DNA of 61,812 nt, taken from contig CAYJAP010000002.1 in the NCBI GenBank assembly GCA_964368425.1, positions 1 to 61,812 on the forward strand, in the 5' to 3' direction. Source of the DNA: CAYJAP01 sp964368425. Lineage in GTDB: Bacteria; Bacillota; Clostridia; Christensenellales; UBA1242. Numbering within the stretch: the first letter of the stretch is position 1; each line of letters begins with the position of its first letter. The notes under the pieces are model-generated. The model was not told the origin of the DNA. It worked only from the letters and a program-made list of their open reading frames with translations, and did not search any database. This document shows, piece after piece, positions 1 to 8,870 of the stretch. The translations under genes were made by a program, and so were the position numbers.

Positions 1-2523
1 TTGTGCAGCGAAAGATGAAACGTCCAGTTCTTGTGGAGATATAATCAAATCAACAGTTATAGGAGCCGCACCTTCCAACACATAGTTTTGATTTGTAACA
101 TATGGACTTATAGTATAAGTATATGTTCCCACTTCGCTATAACCCTCGTCGCTACCCGATGTAATACTTAACCCTACTCCTGCAGGCACACCCAAAACAT
201 CTGCCGATGAAATCGTATACGCCCCTCCATTATAAATCACATTCTTATTCACAGCAATTATCCCAGAAACATTAATTGGTTTTTTGCTTATTACTAAATC
301 TGTAGATATTTTATAGCAGGCGTATTCTTCATCTCCTACTTTGATAACATAGTTAGAGGCGTTCACAACTTCGAATTCAGCAACGTAACTATATGTTCCT
401 GCATCTGCGTATGTAGTAGTAAATGCAAATGACTCTTCCCCACCACCACGATGACTGTACGTTGCAAGCTGTAACCCAGTAGGAGGTGTGCCAGCGTCAA
501 TTCCTATTAACTGTGCACCCGTTGCTGTTCCGTCATATGTTTTTGAAGCAGTGTTGATTGTAACGGACGATAAATCAAATTCTTTCTTTGCAATGTGATA
601 AGTTCCTGTCCGCCATGTAACTGCATAATTTGTATTGGAACACGTTCCCGTTATTGCATACTCTCCAGCATTCGTGTTATCGGAACGAGAGAGCGATATT
701 CCCAAGCCTGTTTCATCAGCTGGCAACACATCACCAGTTATTAGCTCCCAAGTCAATTGTTTTTCATCGTCACCGTATACAATGCTCTTGTCATCTATCT
801 CAATAGTTAGTTCACGGGGACTTATGGTGTAAACACCGTCTACCCAGTAAGTTTCGTAGTTGTCAGATAAACTTGCAGAAATTACATACTCTCCAGCAGT
901 AGTGCCCTCTTCTTTGGTCAAGTTAATAGTGTCAGAATATGCTAAATCTCCTGCAGTTATGGCAAGGGTCAGCTCTTTCAAACTCTCTCCATAAAGGCTG
1001 GTTTTGTTATCAATAGTAAATGATATTTCTCTACGATTAATTGTATACGTCGCACTAGAAAAATTAATTATATAGTTAGGATTATTATAAGTGGCCGTTA
1101 TATTATACGCCCCAGCATTATTGTTATCAGGTTGCTCACGATTCAATACAATATTGAGGTCTTCTACACTGTCCCCTGACACCATAGCTATATCATGAGA
1201 GAACTCAAGTGATACTGGTTCTTCGCCATATGTCACTTGCCTATATAAAATGTCCACATTAATTGCACGGGGAAGAATAACATATGTCCCGTTAACAAAT
1301 TGCACATTATAATTAGAGTTGTTATAAGTGGCCGTCAGCACATAAGAACCGTTATTTACACCACTCTGTTTTGTTACCACTACACCCAAATTATCTGTCC
1401 CAACAACTGACCCGCTTGTCACGGTTGTAGAAAGAGCAACAAAGCTTTCACCATAGACACTTTGTTTGTTATCTATTTGTATTGTCAGTTGACGAGGAGT
1501 TATTGTATATGTGGCTCCGCTGTTAAATGAAATCTGATAGTTATTGTTATTATACGTTGCAGAGATAGTATATTCTCCGACATTGTCTCCAGCTGCCCGA
1601 GTGATGTTAATATTAATATCATCTCCCGAAACTACTCCTTTGCTTCCTGCCGCCATTGCATAAGTGAGAGAAGTACTGTTGCCGTACTCAACTGTTTTGC
1701 TATCCAAATTAATAGCTACCACTCTTTTTGTAATATTAATCGTAGCAGACACACTACTGGTTTGCGCGCCGTAAAAAAGCTGCGCCAGCACTTCATGCGT
1801 ACCAGCATTAATCTTTTTATTTCCGAAATATTGTACAGTAACACCTGTAGGAAGGTCGCCAACAAATATTGACTTTTCTGTCCCATCGTATTCAAAAGAC
1901 TGCCCCGTAAAAGTTATTTCACTTAAGTCAACCTCTTCATCCTTTTCTGACACATACATTCTTATTGTGCCAGTACTCAATGTGTAGTTGTTACTATCTC
2001 TTGGAGTGAATGTCCATGTATAGTTGTTCCATCCCGCCAGCAGCGTTTGTCCCGCGTCCAACGCTACAGTTCCTAACGTGCTATTGGAATATATCTGAGG
2101 AAGTGCTCCTCCTTCAATCAATGACCCGTCATTAAATCTATCCTCTTCAGTTATCTCGACAATCAAAGTTTCTTTATTTATTTTTAGAGTGACAGACATG
2201 TCTTCCACCCTTTTATATTTTGTAACATCTACAGTAAACTTAGCGGTTATCAAATATTCGCCAGCATCTGTTGCCCCACTAAATAGTTCGTCGTTGTAAT
2301 AATAATTCACTTGCGCCCCTACCGGCAACTCTCCTGTTATAGCCACTGTTCGGACAGTGTTATACTGGTAAGTGTACTCCGCGCCAGAAAAAGAAAGTCC
2401 TTTAATTTCAGTAAGTGTAGTAACTGGAGGTAACTCTCCACCTTCATTCTTACATGATACCAGTACAAGACCCATGCTAAAGAAAACCATTACTATTAAT
2501 ATTTTGTTGAGTATATTTTTCAT
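1..2523 (-). CDS. MBG-repeat surface lipoprotein, 3' end outside window
   Basis: The frame is open from an ATG at 2523 to the left edge (841 codons, no stop), so the C-terminus is missing. The N-terminus is a lipoprotein signal peptide: two lysines, a hydrophobic stretch, and lipobox LVSC with Cys24. After two irregular beta-rich modules come about five tandem MBG-type repeats, recurring every 75-78 residues from about residue 267. Each has a T-[PK]-R-x-[LI]-x-[IV] opening followed by a Y-G-[ED/N]-S element and ends in A-T-Y-N-N. From about residue 645 the repeats change to a YDG-type module (KTYDGTAT), with two more related starts near 747 and 827. MBG/YDG repeats are known as extracellular beta-sandwich modules in adhesin-like proteins; a role in surface binding is inference. 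No catalytic domain is visible in the part present. Confidence 0.85.
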   Translation of the reverse strand, partial: MKNILNKILIVMVFFSMGLVLVSCKNEGGELPPVTTLTEIKGLSFSGAEYTYQYNTVRTVAITGELPVGAQVNYYYNDELFSGATDAGEYLITAKFTVDVTKYKRVEDMSVTLKINKETLIVEITEEDRFNDGSLIEGGALPQIYSNSTLGTVALDAGQTLLAGWNNYTWTFTPRDSNNYTLSTGTIRMYVSEKDEEVDLSEITFTGQSFEYDGTEKSIFVGDLPTGVTVQYFGNKKINAGTHEVLAQLFYGAQTSSVSATINITKRVVAINLDSKTVEYGNSTSLTYAMAAGSKGVVSGDDININITRAAGDNVGEYTISATYNNNNYQISFNSGATYTITPRQLTIQIDNKQSVYGESFVALSTTVTSGSVVGTDNLGVVVTKQSGVNNGSYVLTATYNNSNYNVQFVNGTYVILPRAINVDILYRQVTYGEEPVSLEFSHDIAMVSGDSVEDLNIVLNREQPDNNNAGAYNITATYNNPNYIINFSSATYTINRREISFTIDNKTSLYGESLKELTLAITAGDLAYSDTINLTKEEGTTAGEYVISASLSDNYETYWVDGVYTISPRELTIEIDDKSIVYGDDEKQLTWELITGDVLPADETGLGISLSRSDNTNAGEYAITGTCSNTNYAVTWRTGTYHIAKKEFDLSSVTINTASKTYDGTATGAQLIGIDAGTPPTGLQLATYSHRGGGEESFAFTTTYADAGTYSYVAEFEVVNASNYVIKVGDEEYACYKISTDLVISKKPINVSGIIAVNKNVIYNGGAYTISSADVLGVPAGVGLSITSGSDEGYSEVGTYTYTISPYVTNQNYVLEGAAPITVDLIISPQELDVSSFAAQ

Positions 2524-2945
2524 AATTCTTCACTTTATATTATGTATTTTGTGTATAAAATTCATAGTTATGTTAACAAATATATAATATCATAAATAGC
2601 TATTATTCTCCACTTATTTTAGACAAATACTTAGAAGCTTCACTACCCCATCTCCGAATTTGTAAACTCTTACCCGCGGAGAAGTTCTTTCAGTCAACCA
2701 TTTAATGATTAATTTAAGCCATTTAAAATATGCTTAGTAAAAAATGTTTAGCAAAAAATATGCCCGTCCAACCGGCATTTTCAACTGTTAAAATACTCTT
2801 TTGTAATCATGAAAATTCTTAGCAAAAATCAACTGTAAAAAAAAGTGATAAAATTAAAAAAAGTTGTATTTAAATAGTTGCTAGCCCGTTTTAAAGGTGC
2901 TACAATAAGCTAACTGAAAAGAAGAAATTAAAGGAGGATATTATA
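2524..2945. other. Intergenic stretch, 422 bp
   Basis: This AT-rich spacer separates the lipoprotein on the minus strand from the 25-residue gene on the plus strand. I see a plausible promoter near its right end (2878-2906) and the SD of the next gene, but no further ORF, tRNA or clear stem-loop gene. Confidence 0.6.
2878..2906 (+). promoter_or_regulatory. SigA-type promoter of the Lys/Ala micro-gene
   Basis: A -35 TTGCTA at 2878-2883 and a -10 TACAAT at 2901-2906 are separated by 17 bp. The start codon lies 39 bp downstream, with an AAAGGAGG Shine-Dalgarno in between. Confidence 0.5.
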
Positions 2946-3023
2946 ATGGCAACAGTTAAAAAAGCAGCACCTGCAAAAAAGGCAGCTACAGCTAAGAAAG
3001 CAGCTACAGCTAAAAAGAAATAG
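2946..3023 (+). CDS. 25-residue Lys/Ala-rich peptide
   Basis: A very short ORF begins MATVKKAAPAKK and continues as two near-identical AAKKAATA units ending in KKK. It has ten lysines and no acidic residue. It is supported as a gene by an excellent SD (AAAGGAGG), a promoter at 2878-2906 and a perfect terminator hairpin starting 12 bp after the stop. The repeats are encoded by two imperfect 18-bp direct copies, so length may vary between strains. The composition resembles tails of histone H1-like bacterial proteins; nucleic acid or polyanion binding is inference. Its first six residues are the same as those of the Tic20-like protein at 53342. No family is recognised. Confidence 0.65.
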   Translation: MATVKKAAPAKKAATAKKAATAKKK

Positions 3024-3034
3024 TTTTATTTCTT

Positions 3035-3060
3035 ACACAACCACCCGGTTGTGTTTTTTT
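3035..3060 (+). terminator. Rho-independent terminator of the micro-gene
   Basis: Stem ACACAACC (3035-3042) pairs with GGTTGTGT (3047-3054) around a 4-nt loop and is followed by a run of T. Confidence 0.85.
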
Positions 3061-3065
3061 ACACA

Positions 3066-3095
3066 ACAAAAAAACAACCCCTTGAAGAGGTTGTT
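3066..3095 (-). terminator. Terminator of the coiled-coil gene
   Basis: Stem AACAACC (3073-3079) pairs with GGTTGTT (3089-3095). On the minus strand it is followed by a T-run (3066-3074 on plus is A-rich), directly after the stop of the coiled-coil gene. Confidence 0.75.
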
Positions 3096-3099
3096 TTTA

Positions 3100-5463
3100 T
3101 TATGCTCTTTCTGGCATTAACCACCAGCGCGCGTCGTAATCTACAACACCATTTTTTAGCAGCCATTTATAAGTTTGAGTTTTTAAGCTTTCACTGTTAC
3201 TTAAAGCTCCGTTCCTTAAATTAGAAGCTCTTTGAGCCTGTTGATTTAAAATATTTTCTTCAGAAATATTATAGTTGGTTTTTTCTCTGATTAAATCGTT
3301 TTTACGTAGGTTGTTCACACTCAATTTATTCCTACTCTCATTAAGTATCTCAGCGTTGTTAATTTTATTTTGTTCAACACTGTTTGCATACTCTTCTCTA
3401 GCTTGTTTGCGCAACTCTTCAATTGCATATGTTGCTCTTGAACAGTTATCTTCCACTTCAACCACTTGTTCAGCTATACTTGCGTTGAACACATCTTTCT
3501 CCTCCAGCATAGCACCCTTGACTTCTCCAAATGCTGCATCAGATTCTTTAATGAACCTTTCATACTCATCTGATAGATACTGCTTCGTTTCACTGTATTT
3601 ATCTCCCAGCTCAACTAGTGCACCCTCTATGTTGGAGATCATATGTCCTTTTCTAGCAGTAGATAATGTAACAAACTCAGTTGTTGTTGATTGTTGTCCT
3701 TCATACAACTCTCTTAGTTGAGATATTTTGGTATCAGTATCTTCGCGCTCTTTTCTAAGCTTATCATTATAATTTTTTACAATCTGTCTATTTAAACTCA
3801 GCGCTTGCGACATCGCCTGCTTATAAATATCCTCACTGCTCGCAACCGCAGCACGGATTATTTCCGCCTCATCATTTTCTTGTTTTGCAACAGCGTCATG
3901 TAATAGATTCTCAAGTGTTTCTTGTTCAGCAATATGCATCTCATGTGTAGCATTAATCGCCTCTTCATACTCCAACTTCTGCGCTTTTTTCATCTTATCT
4001 ATCTCAACTTTAAACGCCTTATACCTGTCCTCTTCGAGCTGTATCATGTTTTTCAACTCTTCTTCTAATCGAGTTTTTTTCACTTCTGAGATATCTATCT
4101 CAGCATCGTGGGTTAATCGATTGTACACATTACAGTTTTTTAGTTTCTCCATATTAACTAGGTGACGTAAATCAACCTTCGCGACATCTATCAAATAATG
4201 AAATTTTGCAAATTCATTATTCTCGCTCCTACGGATATTAGCTATCTCTATACGTTTATCAATCTCCGCGTTTTTAAGCACCTGTTTCTGCGCCAAGCTA
4301 GCGATAATCTTAACTTTCTTCTCAATCTCTTGTGCAACCTTAAAATCGAAGGAGGCTTCTTTAAACTTCAGATCATATCCCAGAGCCTCAATCACAATGT
4401 TACTTGCCTCTATCTTTTTAGCATCTTGATATGCATACAAATCTCGTAATCTGTTTGTCTGATACTCCTCTTCTTCCTGCAACTGTGTTAAATCAGTTTT
4501 ATTGATGGAGTTCTTACGCTCGTTGGCTATCTTTAACACATCAAAATCATTTTCTATTATTCTCTTTCTAAGCTTGTTCTCTTCCTCCACACAGATATAT
4601 GCTGTGTTGGCAAATAACTTTCTGCTAGCAGCATCGTACTCTCTTCTAGCCGACGCCCTTTCTCGCTCGATGTGATGTAGTCCCGTCTTTAGTGATTTAC
4701 GTTCCGCATGTACAGATTTTCTAATATTTTTTCTGGTATCTCTGTCTACTGAATCAAACCTGTCCATCAGTTGGCGTTCTTTTCTCTCAAAATCAGCACT
4801 CAACTCTTTTTCTCGTCTATCACAATCCTCAAGAACCGTTTGATACTTACGCTCTATTGATTCCATTTCAGATTTGTGTTTTTGGTTAGCGGAAGTTATA
4901 CGCGACTCAATTTCTCTGGTATCCGTGTCAAATTTAACTCGCATGTTTTGCACCATTGCGAGGAAGTTTTTTTCCATCTCCTGAGAATTTTTTGTTCTTC
5001 TTGCACGAACCTCATCGATTCTTTTGCTTTCCGATTCAACAGCAAGGTCGTTGGTTTTCTCTATATCTTCACGACGAGCTTTGGCGACTATCTCAGAAGT
5101 CTCCTTCTCGTTTTTAAATTTATCTCTTGCAGAAGAGTGTGCGGAACGCTGTTCGGATAATCGAGTGTTAGAGTCTGCAACCTCCGTCTTCATTGCCAAA
5201 TTAGCTTTAGCGATTGCAGCAGAACACTCTTTTTCTGCTTCTTTTATTTTCTGGAGAGAGTTAGCTTTTAGGCGAGATAAAGGTTCTTTGATTTTTTTCA
5301 ACTCTTTTTCGTAGTTGCGGTTTAAAAGATTTATACTATCCAACATTTGTTGTCTAGCAGCATCCGCCTCTAGCTTTCTTTTATCTTTGTTTATATAAAA
5401 CATAGGCGGGATATGTCCGCTCTCTTCTATCTCAATAGTTTCCTTAGATACTTTTTTTGCCAT
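3100..5463 (-). CDS. Long coiled-coil protein, function unknown
   Basis: A 787-residue protein very rich in Glu, Lys, Arg, Ala and Asn, with long heptad-like stretches over almost the whole length. There is no signal peptide, membrane segment or nucleotide-binding motif, so it is not an SMC ATPase. The N-terminus carries a short non-helical segment (PPMFYINKDKRK) and the C-terminus ends in a compact Trp-containing tail (YKWLLKNG, ARWWLMPERA) that could be a docking element. The frame opens further upstream, but a promoter (TTGTTA-17-TATAAT, 5546-5574) lies inside that extension, so I chose the ATG at 5463 with AGAGGGAAGT before it; an ATG at 5532 is the alternative. It is a single gene with its own terminator. 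A cytoskeletal or scaffold role is inference. Confidence 0.75.
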   Translation of the reverse strand: MAKKVSKETIEIEESGHIPPMFYINKDKRKLEADAARQQMLDSINLLNRNYEKELKKIKEPLSRLKANSLQKIKEAEKECSAAIAKANLAMKTEVADSNTRLSEQRSAHSSARDKFKNEKETSEIVAKARREDIEKTNDLAVESESKRIDEVRARRTKNSQEMEKNFLAMVQNMRVKFDTDTREIESRITSANQKHKSEMESIERKYQTVLEDCDRREKELSADFERKERQLMDRFDSVDRDTRKNIRKSVHAERKSLKTGLHHIERERASARREYDAASRKLFANTAYICVEEENKLRKRIIENDFDVLKIANERKNSINKTDLTQLQEEEEYQTNRLRDLYAYQDAKKIEASNIVIEALGYDLKFKEASFDFKVAQEIEKKVKIIASLAQKQVLKNAEIDKRIEIANIRRSENNEFAKFHYLIDVAKVDLRHLVNMEKLKNCNVYNRLTHDAEIDISEVKKTRLEEELKNMIQLEEDRYKAFKVEIDKMKKAQKLEYEEAINATHEMHIAEQETLENLLHDAVAKQENDEAEIIRAAVASSEDIYKQAMSQALSLNRQIVKNYNDKLRKEREDTDTKISQLRELYEGQQSTTTEFVTLSTARKGHMISNIEGALVELGDKYSETKQYLSDEYERFIKESDAAFGEVKGAMLEEKDVFNASIAEQVVEVEDNCSRATYAIEELRKQAREEYANSVEQNKINNAEILNESRNKLSVNNLRKNDLIREKTNYNISEENILNQQAQRASNLRNGALSNSESLKTQTYKWLLKNGVVDYDARWWLMPERA

Positions 5464-5545
5464 ACTTCCCTCTTTGGTTCGCTCGACCCTTTCATCGCGA
5501 TACGCATTAAATGCTTTTTCAACAAAAACCATTTTGAGCACCTTG

Positions 5546-5574
5546 ATTATATCATTTATATAAAATAATAACAA
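5546..5574 (-). promoter_or_regulatory. Promoter of the coiled-coil gene
   Basis: On the minus strand, TTGTTA (5569-5574) is followed after 17 bp by TATAAT (5546-5551). Its position argues for translation starting at 5463 rather than further upstream. Confidence 0.5.
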
Positions 5575-5745
5575 ATATTTTGTGAGCATTTAGCCACTTT
5601 TACACAGTATAAAAAACCACACATATACAAAAAATATAAATAATCAAAAAAAGAAATTCTCGTTCGCTTTTTGTAAAGCGTGTAAATGATGGACATTTCC
5701 TCCGATTTATATTATTATATAACTTGAAAATTTAAAAAGGTGCAT

Positions 5746-7563
5746 ATGAAAAAATCTCTAGTAATATTATTCCTACTATCTATAAGTTTAACCTCTTTAT
5801 TCTTGTATTCCTGTAAAAAAGACAAGGGGACTTTTAGCATCACAACTCCAGTAAACAGCTCCGAATTTTCTATAACACTGGAAGAAGGTGGGCAACAAGT
5901 AAAAGACGGCGAATTTTCTGCAACAGGGGGAAGTAACGTAAAGTTCAAACTAACTCTGAACGATAAATATAACAGAAATGTTGTTGTGGTTAAAAATAAG
6001 GGCGAGAAGTTAACACTCTCTAACGGTAGTACGACCAACGTTGCGTACTTTACTCTGTCTAATATTACAGCAAATGCAGAAATAACTGTAGAAAATTTAC
6101 AAGTGAAAAAACTTGCTATTTTTATCGCTTATCAGAAAAATGCTGACGGTTCTATACTAAATGGCAACCAAGAATATTTGAGACTGGGCATACACTCCCG
6201 AGAGCATTATAATCCAGTTAGTACAGTCATCTCCCTCTCTAACCAACGACGTATTGAAGTTGAATATGGAGAACCTCTATCTATATACGTAAAAACTACC
6301 CGACAACAAATATTTGCTATATACACATTGGAGTTATCACACTCCTCAGATAGCTATTCAGGAACTGAACAAGCGGGAACAATTCCTGCCCTAACAGTTT
6401 CGCAGACAAAATATGCCGACGAATACTTGTTTTCTTTACCAACCGTTACACAAAGTACAACTATATATATCGACTCCACTAACATGCGAAAAGGATTGCA
6501 CACGACGATTAAGCCACCTGTGAATGAAACAATATCTGTAGAAGCAAGTAAGAGTAATAAAACATGGGGAGAATCCTTCTCATTTTCAGTTACAAAACTA
6601 CAACCATCGAAGCCAGAAATATATACCAACATGGAAGTGTGGGTAAATGATCGTAAGATAGAATCGCCTAATGCAAACGGACAATATATCATTCCGTCAG
6701 ACACTACACCCGCAGATGTAACAGATCCAGATTCTGAGTTCGATAATACAAAATTTTGCATACACATCAAAAATCTGTACTTGGAAAGAGATGATACAGA
6801 ATCTCTTGTAAACATTAAGTTCGTAAGAGACACAATCCCTATAGAGGAAGACCCTGACGCCCGCATTTTCGATTTTGACGAGCGTCTAAATATCCCCTAT
6901 GCCGTAAAGAACGGGAACACTGACGTTTTTATATTTCCAAACAATACATCAGCAGACTATACCGTTGCCAGTTATCAGTTTCGCGTAGGTTTTGATTATC
7001 AACCATTCTCCGAATTAGAGTTCTGGGACGAGGAAGAGAGTAGCAAAATAGATCTGTTCTCTCCTAATAGTCGGCGATGGAGTTCAGACTTCTGCATAAG
7101 CTTCACGCGTAGTAAAGTTGATAGTGAATATCTGTACAAAATAGAGATAAAAAAAACACGTTCTTCTCAAGCAGAAGAGTTAACCATTTATTTAAAACTG
7201 CCACTTTTTACACTTAGCCATCATTTGTTCCGGATATACAACCCGAAAGCACCCTTATATAATATGTATGCTTACACAGCTAGTAATCCAGAGCCACTGT
7301 TGATAACTAATACAACGTCTGAGCAGGCTAGAAACCAAGATGCTTTCAAGGTGCTGTGGATGGATACTCTATATATAGAAATCAGACGAAAACCTGGACA
7401 CACTATCTCACTTGCGAACTTTGATCTGAGTTGGAGTTATAACACTCCCACTATTGAAGTTTTCCCTGACGATCACGGAATATACAAAAAGCTATATTCG
7501 TGGGAAGTCAATGATTTCTCTCAATGGACCAACACAGGGGGAACAGAGATATGGGGAACTTAA
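5746..7563 (+). CDS. Putative surface lipoprotein, unknown function
   Basis: A 605-residue protein starting with a lipoprotein signal (MKKSLVIL..., lipobox LYSC) followed by a Lys/Asp linker. The rest is beta-rich, with many Thr, Ser and Tyr residues and no recognised catalytic motif; the segment just after the lipobox resembles bacterial Ig-like or lipoprotein beta-sandwich modules. The start is the ATG at 5746, five bases after AAAAAGG; a GTG two codons upstream overlaps that SD and is less likely. It is a monocistronic gene, with a small inverted repeat (CGCTTT-TTGT-AAAGCG, 5665-5680) about 65 bp upstream whose role is unknown. The next gene on the opposite strand ends 4 bp away. It is probably exposed on the outer face of the membrane; the ligand is unknown. 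Confidence 0.75.
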   Translation: MKKSLVILFLLSISLTSLFLYSCKKDKGTFSITTPVNSSEFSITLEEGGQQVKDGEFSATGGSNVKFKLTLNDKYNRNVVVVKNKGEKLTLSNGSTTNVAYFTLSNITANAEITVENLQVKKLAIFIAYQKNADGSILNGNQEYLRLGIHSREHYNPVSTVISLSNQRRIEVEYGEPLSIYVKTTRQQIFAIYTLELSHSSDSYSGTEQAGTIPALTVSQTKYADEYLFSLPTVTQSTTIYIDSTNMRKGLHTTIKPPVNETISVEASKSNKTWGESFSFSVTKLQPSKPEIYTNMEVWVNDRKIESPNANGQYIIPSDTTPADVTDPDSEFDNTKFCIHIKNLYLERDDTESLVNIKFVRDTIPIEEDPDARIFDFDERLNIPYAVKNGNTDVFIFPNNTSADYTVASYQFRVGFDYQPFSELEFWDEEESSKIDLFSPNSRRWSSDFCISFTRSKVDSEYLYKIEIKKTRSSQAEELTIYLKLPLFTLSHHLFRIYNPKAPLYNMYAYTASNPEPLLITNTTSEQARNQDAFKVLWMDTLYIEIRRKPGHTISLANFDLSWSYNTPTIEVFPDDHGIYKKLYSWEVNDFSQWTNTGGTEIWGT

Positions 7564-7567
7564 ATAA

Positions 7568-8785
7568 TTAAACTAAATCTCTATCTGGAGAAAATAGATA
7601 GAGATTTTTGTCTCTGTCATGAAAAAATAATTTACTCATCATTTGTGCTCCCACAATAGAATATATGATACCATTAGCACCATATCCCACACAATACCAT
7701 AGCACGGGATTTGTTTTGCTTGGACCCATTATTGCCATATTGTCTAAAGTAGAGGAAAACGCTCCACAGAATTTATAATCGATAGAAAATTTATTCTTTA
7801 ATTTAGGGAACATTGTTGTTATGTTTTTGATGAGTGCAAGATACTTTTTCTCGGCATCTTTATTTTTTATAGTGCTATTTTTAAAAGCTATATCTTCACC
7901 ACCCATTATTATTCTGTTGTCCGGACTGAGGCGGATATAGTGATACGGGTCACTGTTGTCCTGTATTAGTGCTCGTTCGTGCCACTCAAAGTTTTTTATC
8001 GGGCAAGTCACTACTGTATAGCTAACGAACTTCTCACATAATCTTTTACTGGTGAATAATCGAGTGTTGTATCCTGTGGCACATACAATTCTTTTGCATT
8101 TAATTTTATGGTCGTACGCCGTTGTAATAACTGCGCCATCTTCCTCGTACTTAATAGCAATCGCTTCTGTATTTTCAAAAATTCTAGCACCCTTACTCTC
8201 TGCTTCTGTTAACATCTGCTTTTCAAAAAGATAAGGATTGAACTCCGCGCCGCCATCTGGACAGAATATACCCGCCTTCACGCTAAAGGGAAATGGATTG
8301 TTTTCTTCATCTATCCACTCAACGGCAAATCCATTTTCTTTTCGAAACAAAAACTCTCTTTCAAGCTCTGCTACCTCACCTTTCTTTGTAGTATACATCA
8401 ATGTAGGTCGAGCAGAATAATGACACGCATTTCCACTTTCTTTGATAAAAGAATCTATGTCTTGCAAAACTTTCAATCCCAGCTTGTAGCACTCCACTAT
8501 CTCTTCTTTCTTTAAGTATTGTGTAAGGTCGTTGGCATGATTATCAAGCTGATACTCGAGCAATGCAGTAGCACAGCTCGTACTCATTCTTCCCAGTCTG
8601 GACTTTTCAATCAGTACACAATCTATACCCGCCTTGCTCAGATAATAGAGCGCGATCGCTCCGTCTATCCCGCCACCCACAATTGCAACGTCGCAGGATA
8701 TATCCTTATCTAAGTATGGGTATTGTTTTATCTTTGTTGCCGTATCTGTAAAATACGGTTTCCCTTTTACGTATTCGGTTATCAT
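7568..8785 (-). CDS. FAD-dependent amino-acid/amine oxidoreductase (DAO family)
   Basis: A 405-residue flavoprotein with an N-terminal FAD-binding Rossmann motif (VAIVGGGIDGA, acidic IEK at the end of strand 2) and a second FAD-contact segment near the C-terminus (GYGANGI). The middle holds the substrate-domain beta sheet typical of the DadA/PuuB/glycine oxidase superfamily (DAO). Such enzymes oxidise amines or amino acids with a flavin, but substrate cannot be told from the sequence. The GGEDI and FSSTLDNM elements fit the PuuB/OrdL-like branch. It is alone on the minus strand between a lipoprotein gene and the divergent exonuclease III gene. Its start overlaps the shared intergenic region, with GAAGATA before ATG. 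Confidence 0.8.
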   Translation of the reverse strand: MITEYVKGKPYFTDTATKIKQYPYLDKDISCDVAIVGGGIDGAIALYYLSKAGIDCVLIEKSRLGRMSTSCATALLEYQLDNHANDLTQYLKKEEIVECYKLGLKVLQDIDSFIKESGNACHYSARPTLMYTTKKGEVAELEREFLFRKENGFAVEWIDEENNPFPFSVKAGIFCPDGGAEFNPYLFEKQMLTEAESKGARIFENTEAIAIKYEEDGAVITTAYDHKIKCKRIVCATGYNTRLFTSKRLCEKFVSYTVVTCPIKNFEWHERALIQDNSDPYHYIRLSPDNRIIMGGEDIAFKNSTIKNKDAEKKYLALIKNITTMFPKLKNKFSIDYKFCGAFSSTLDNMAIMGPSKTNPVLWYCVGYGANGIIYSIVGAQMMSKLFFHDRDKNLYLFSPDRDLV

Positions 8786-8819
8786 TATCTTCCCCGCCGT
8801 ATTTTATACCCCTCCTTTG

Positions 8820-8848
8820 TTTTCATAAATCACGACATATGATATAAT
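8820..8848 (+). promoter_or_regulatory. Promoter of the exonuclease III gene
   Basis: TTTTCA (8820-8825) and TATAAT (8843-8848) are 17 bp apart. The -10 overlaps the ATG at 8847, so translation must start later, at 8871. Confidence 0.5.
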
Positions 8849-8870
8849 GAAAAAAAATAGTTGGAGCATT

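Noticed and set aside
635..832. Plus-strand ORF inside the MBG lipoprotein
   Set aside because: It is antisense to a long repeat-rich coding frame with no SD of its own.
5665..5680. CGCTTT-TTGT-AAAGCG as a terminator
   Set aside because: No T-run on either strand and no gene ends there; kept only as a small inverted repeat.
5715..6038. Minus-strand ORF over the lipoprotein start
   Set aside because: It is a shadow of the lipoprotein frame and lacks an SD and family match.
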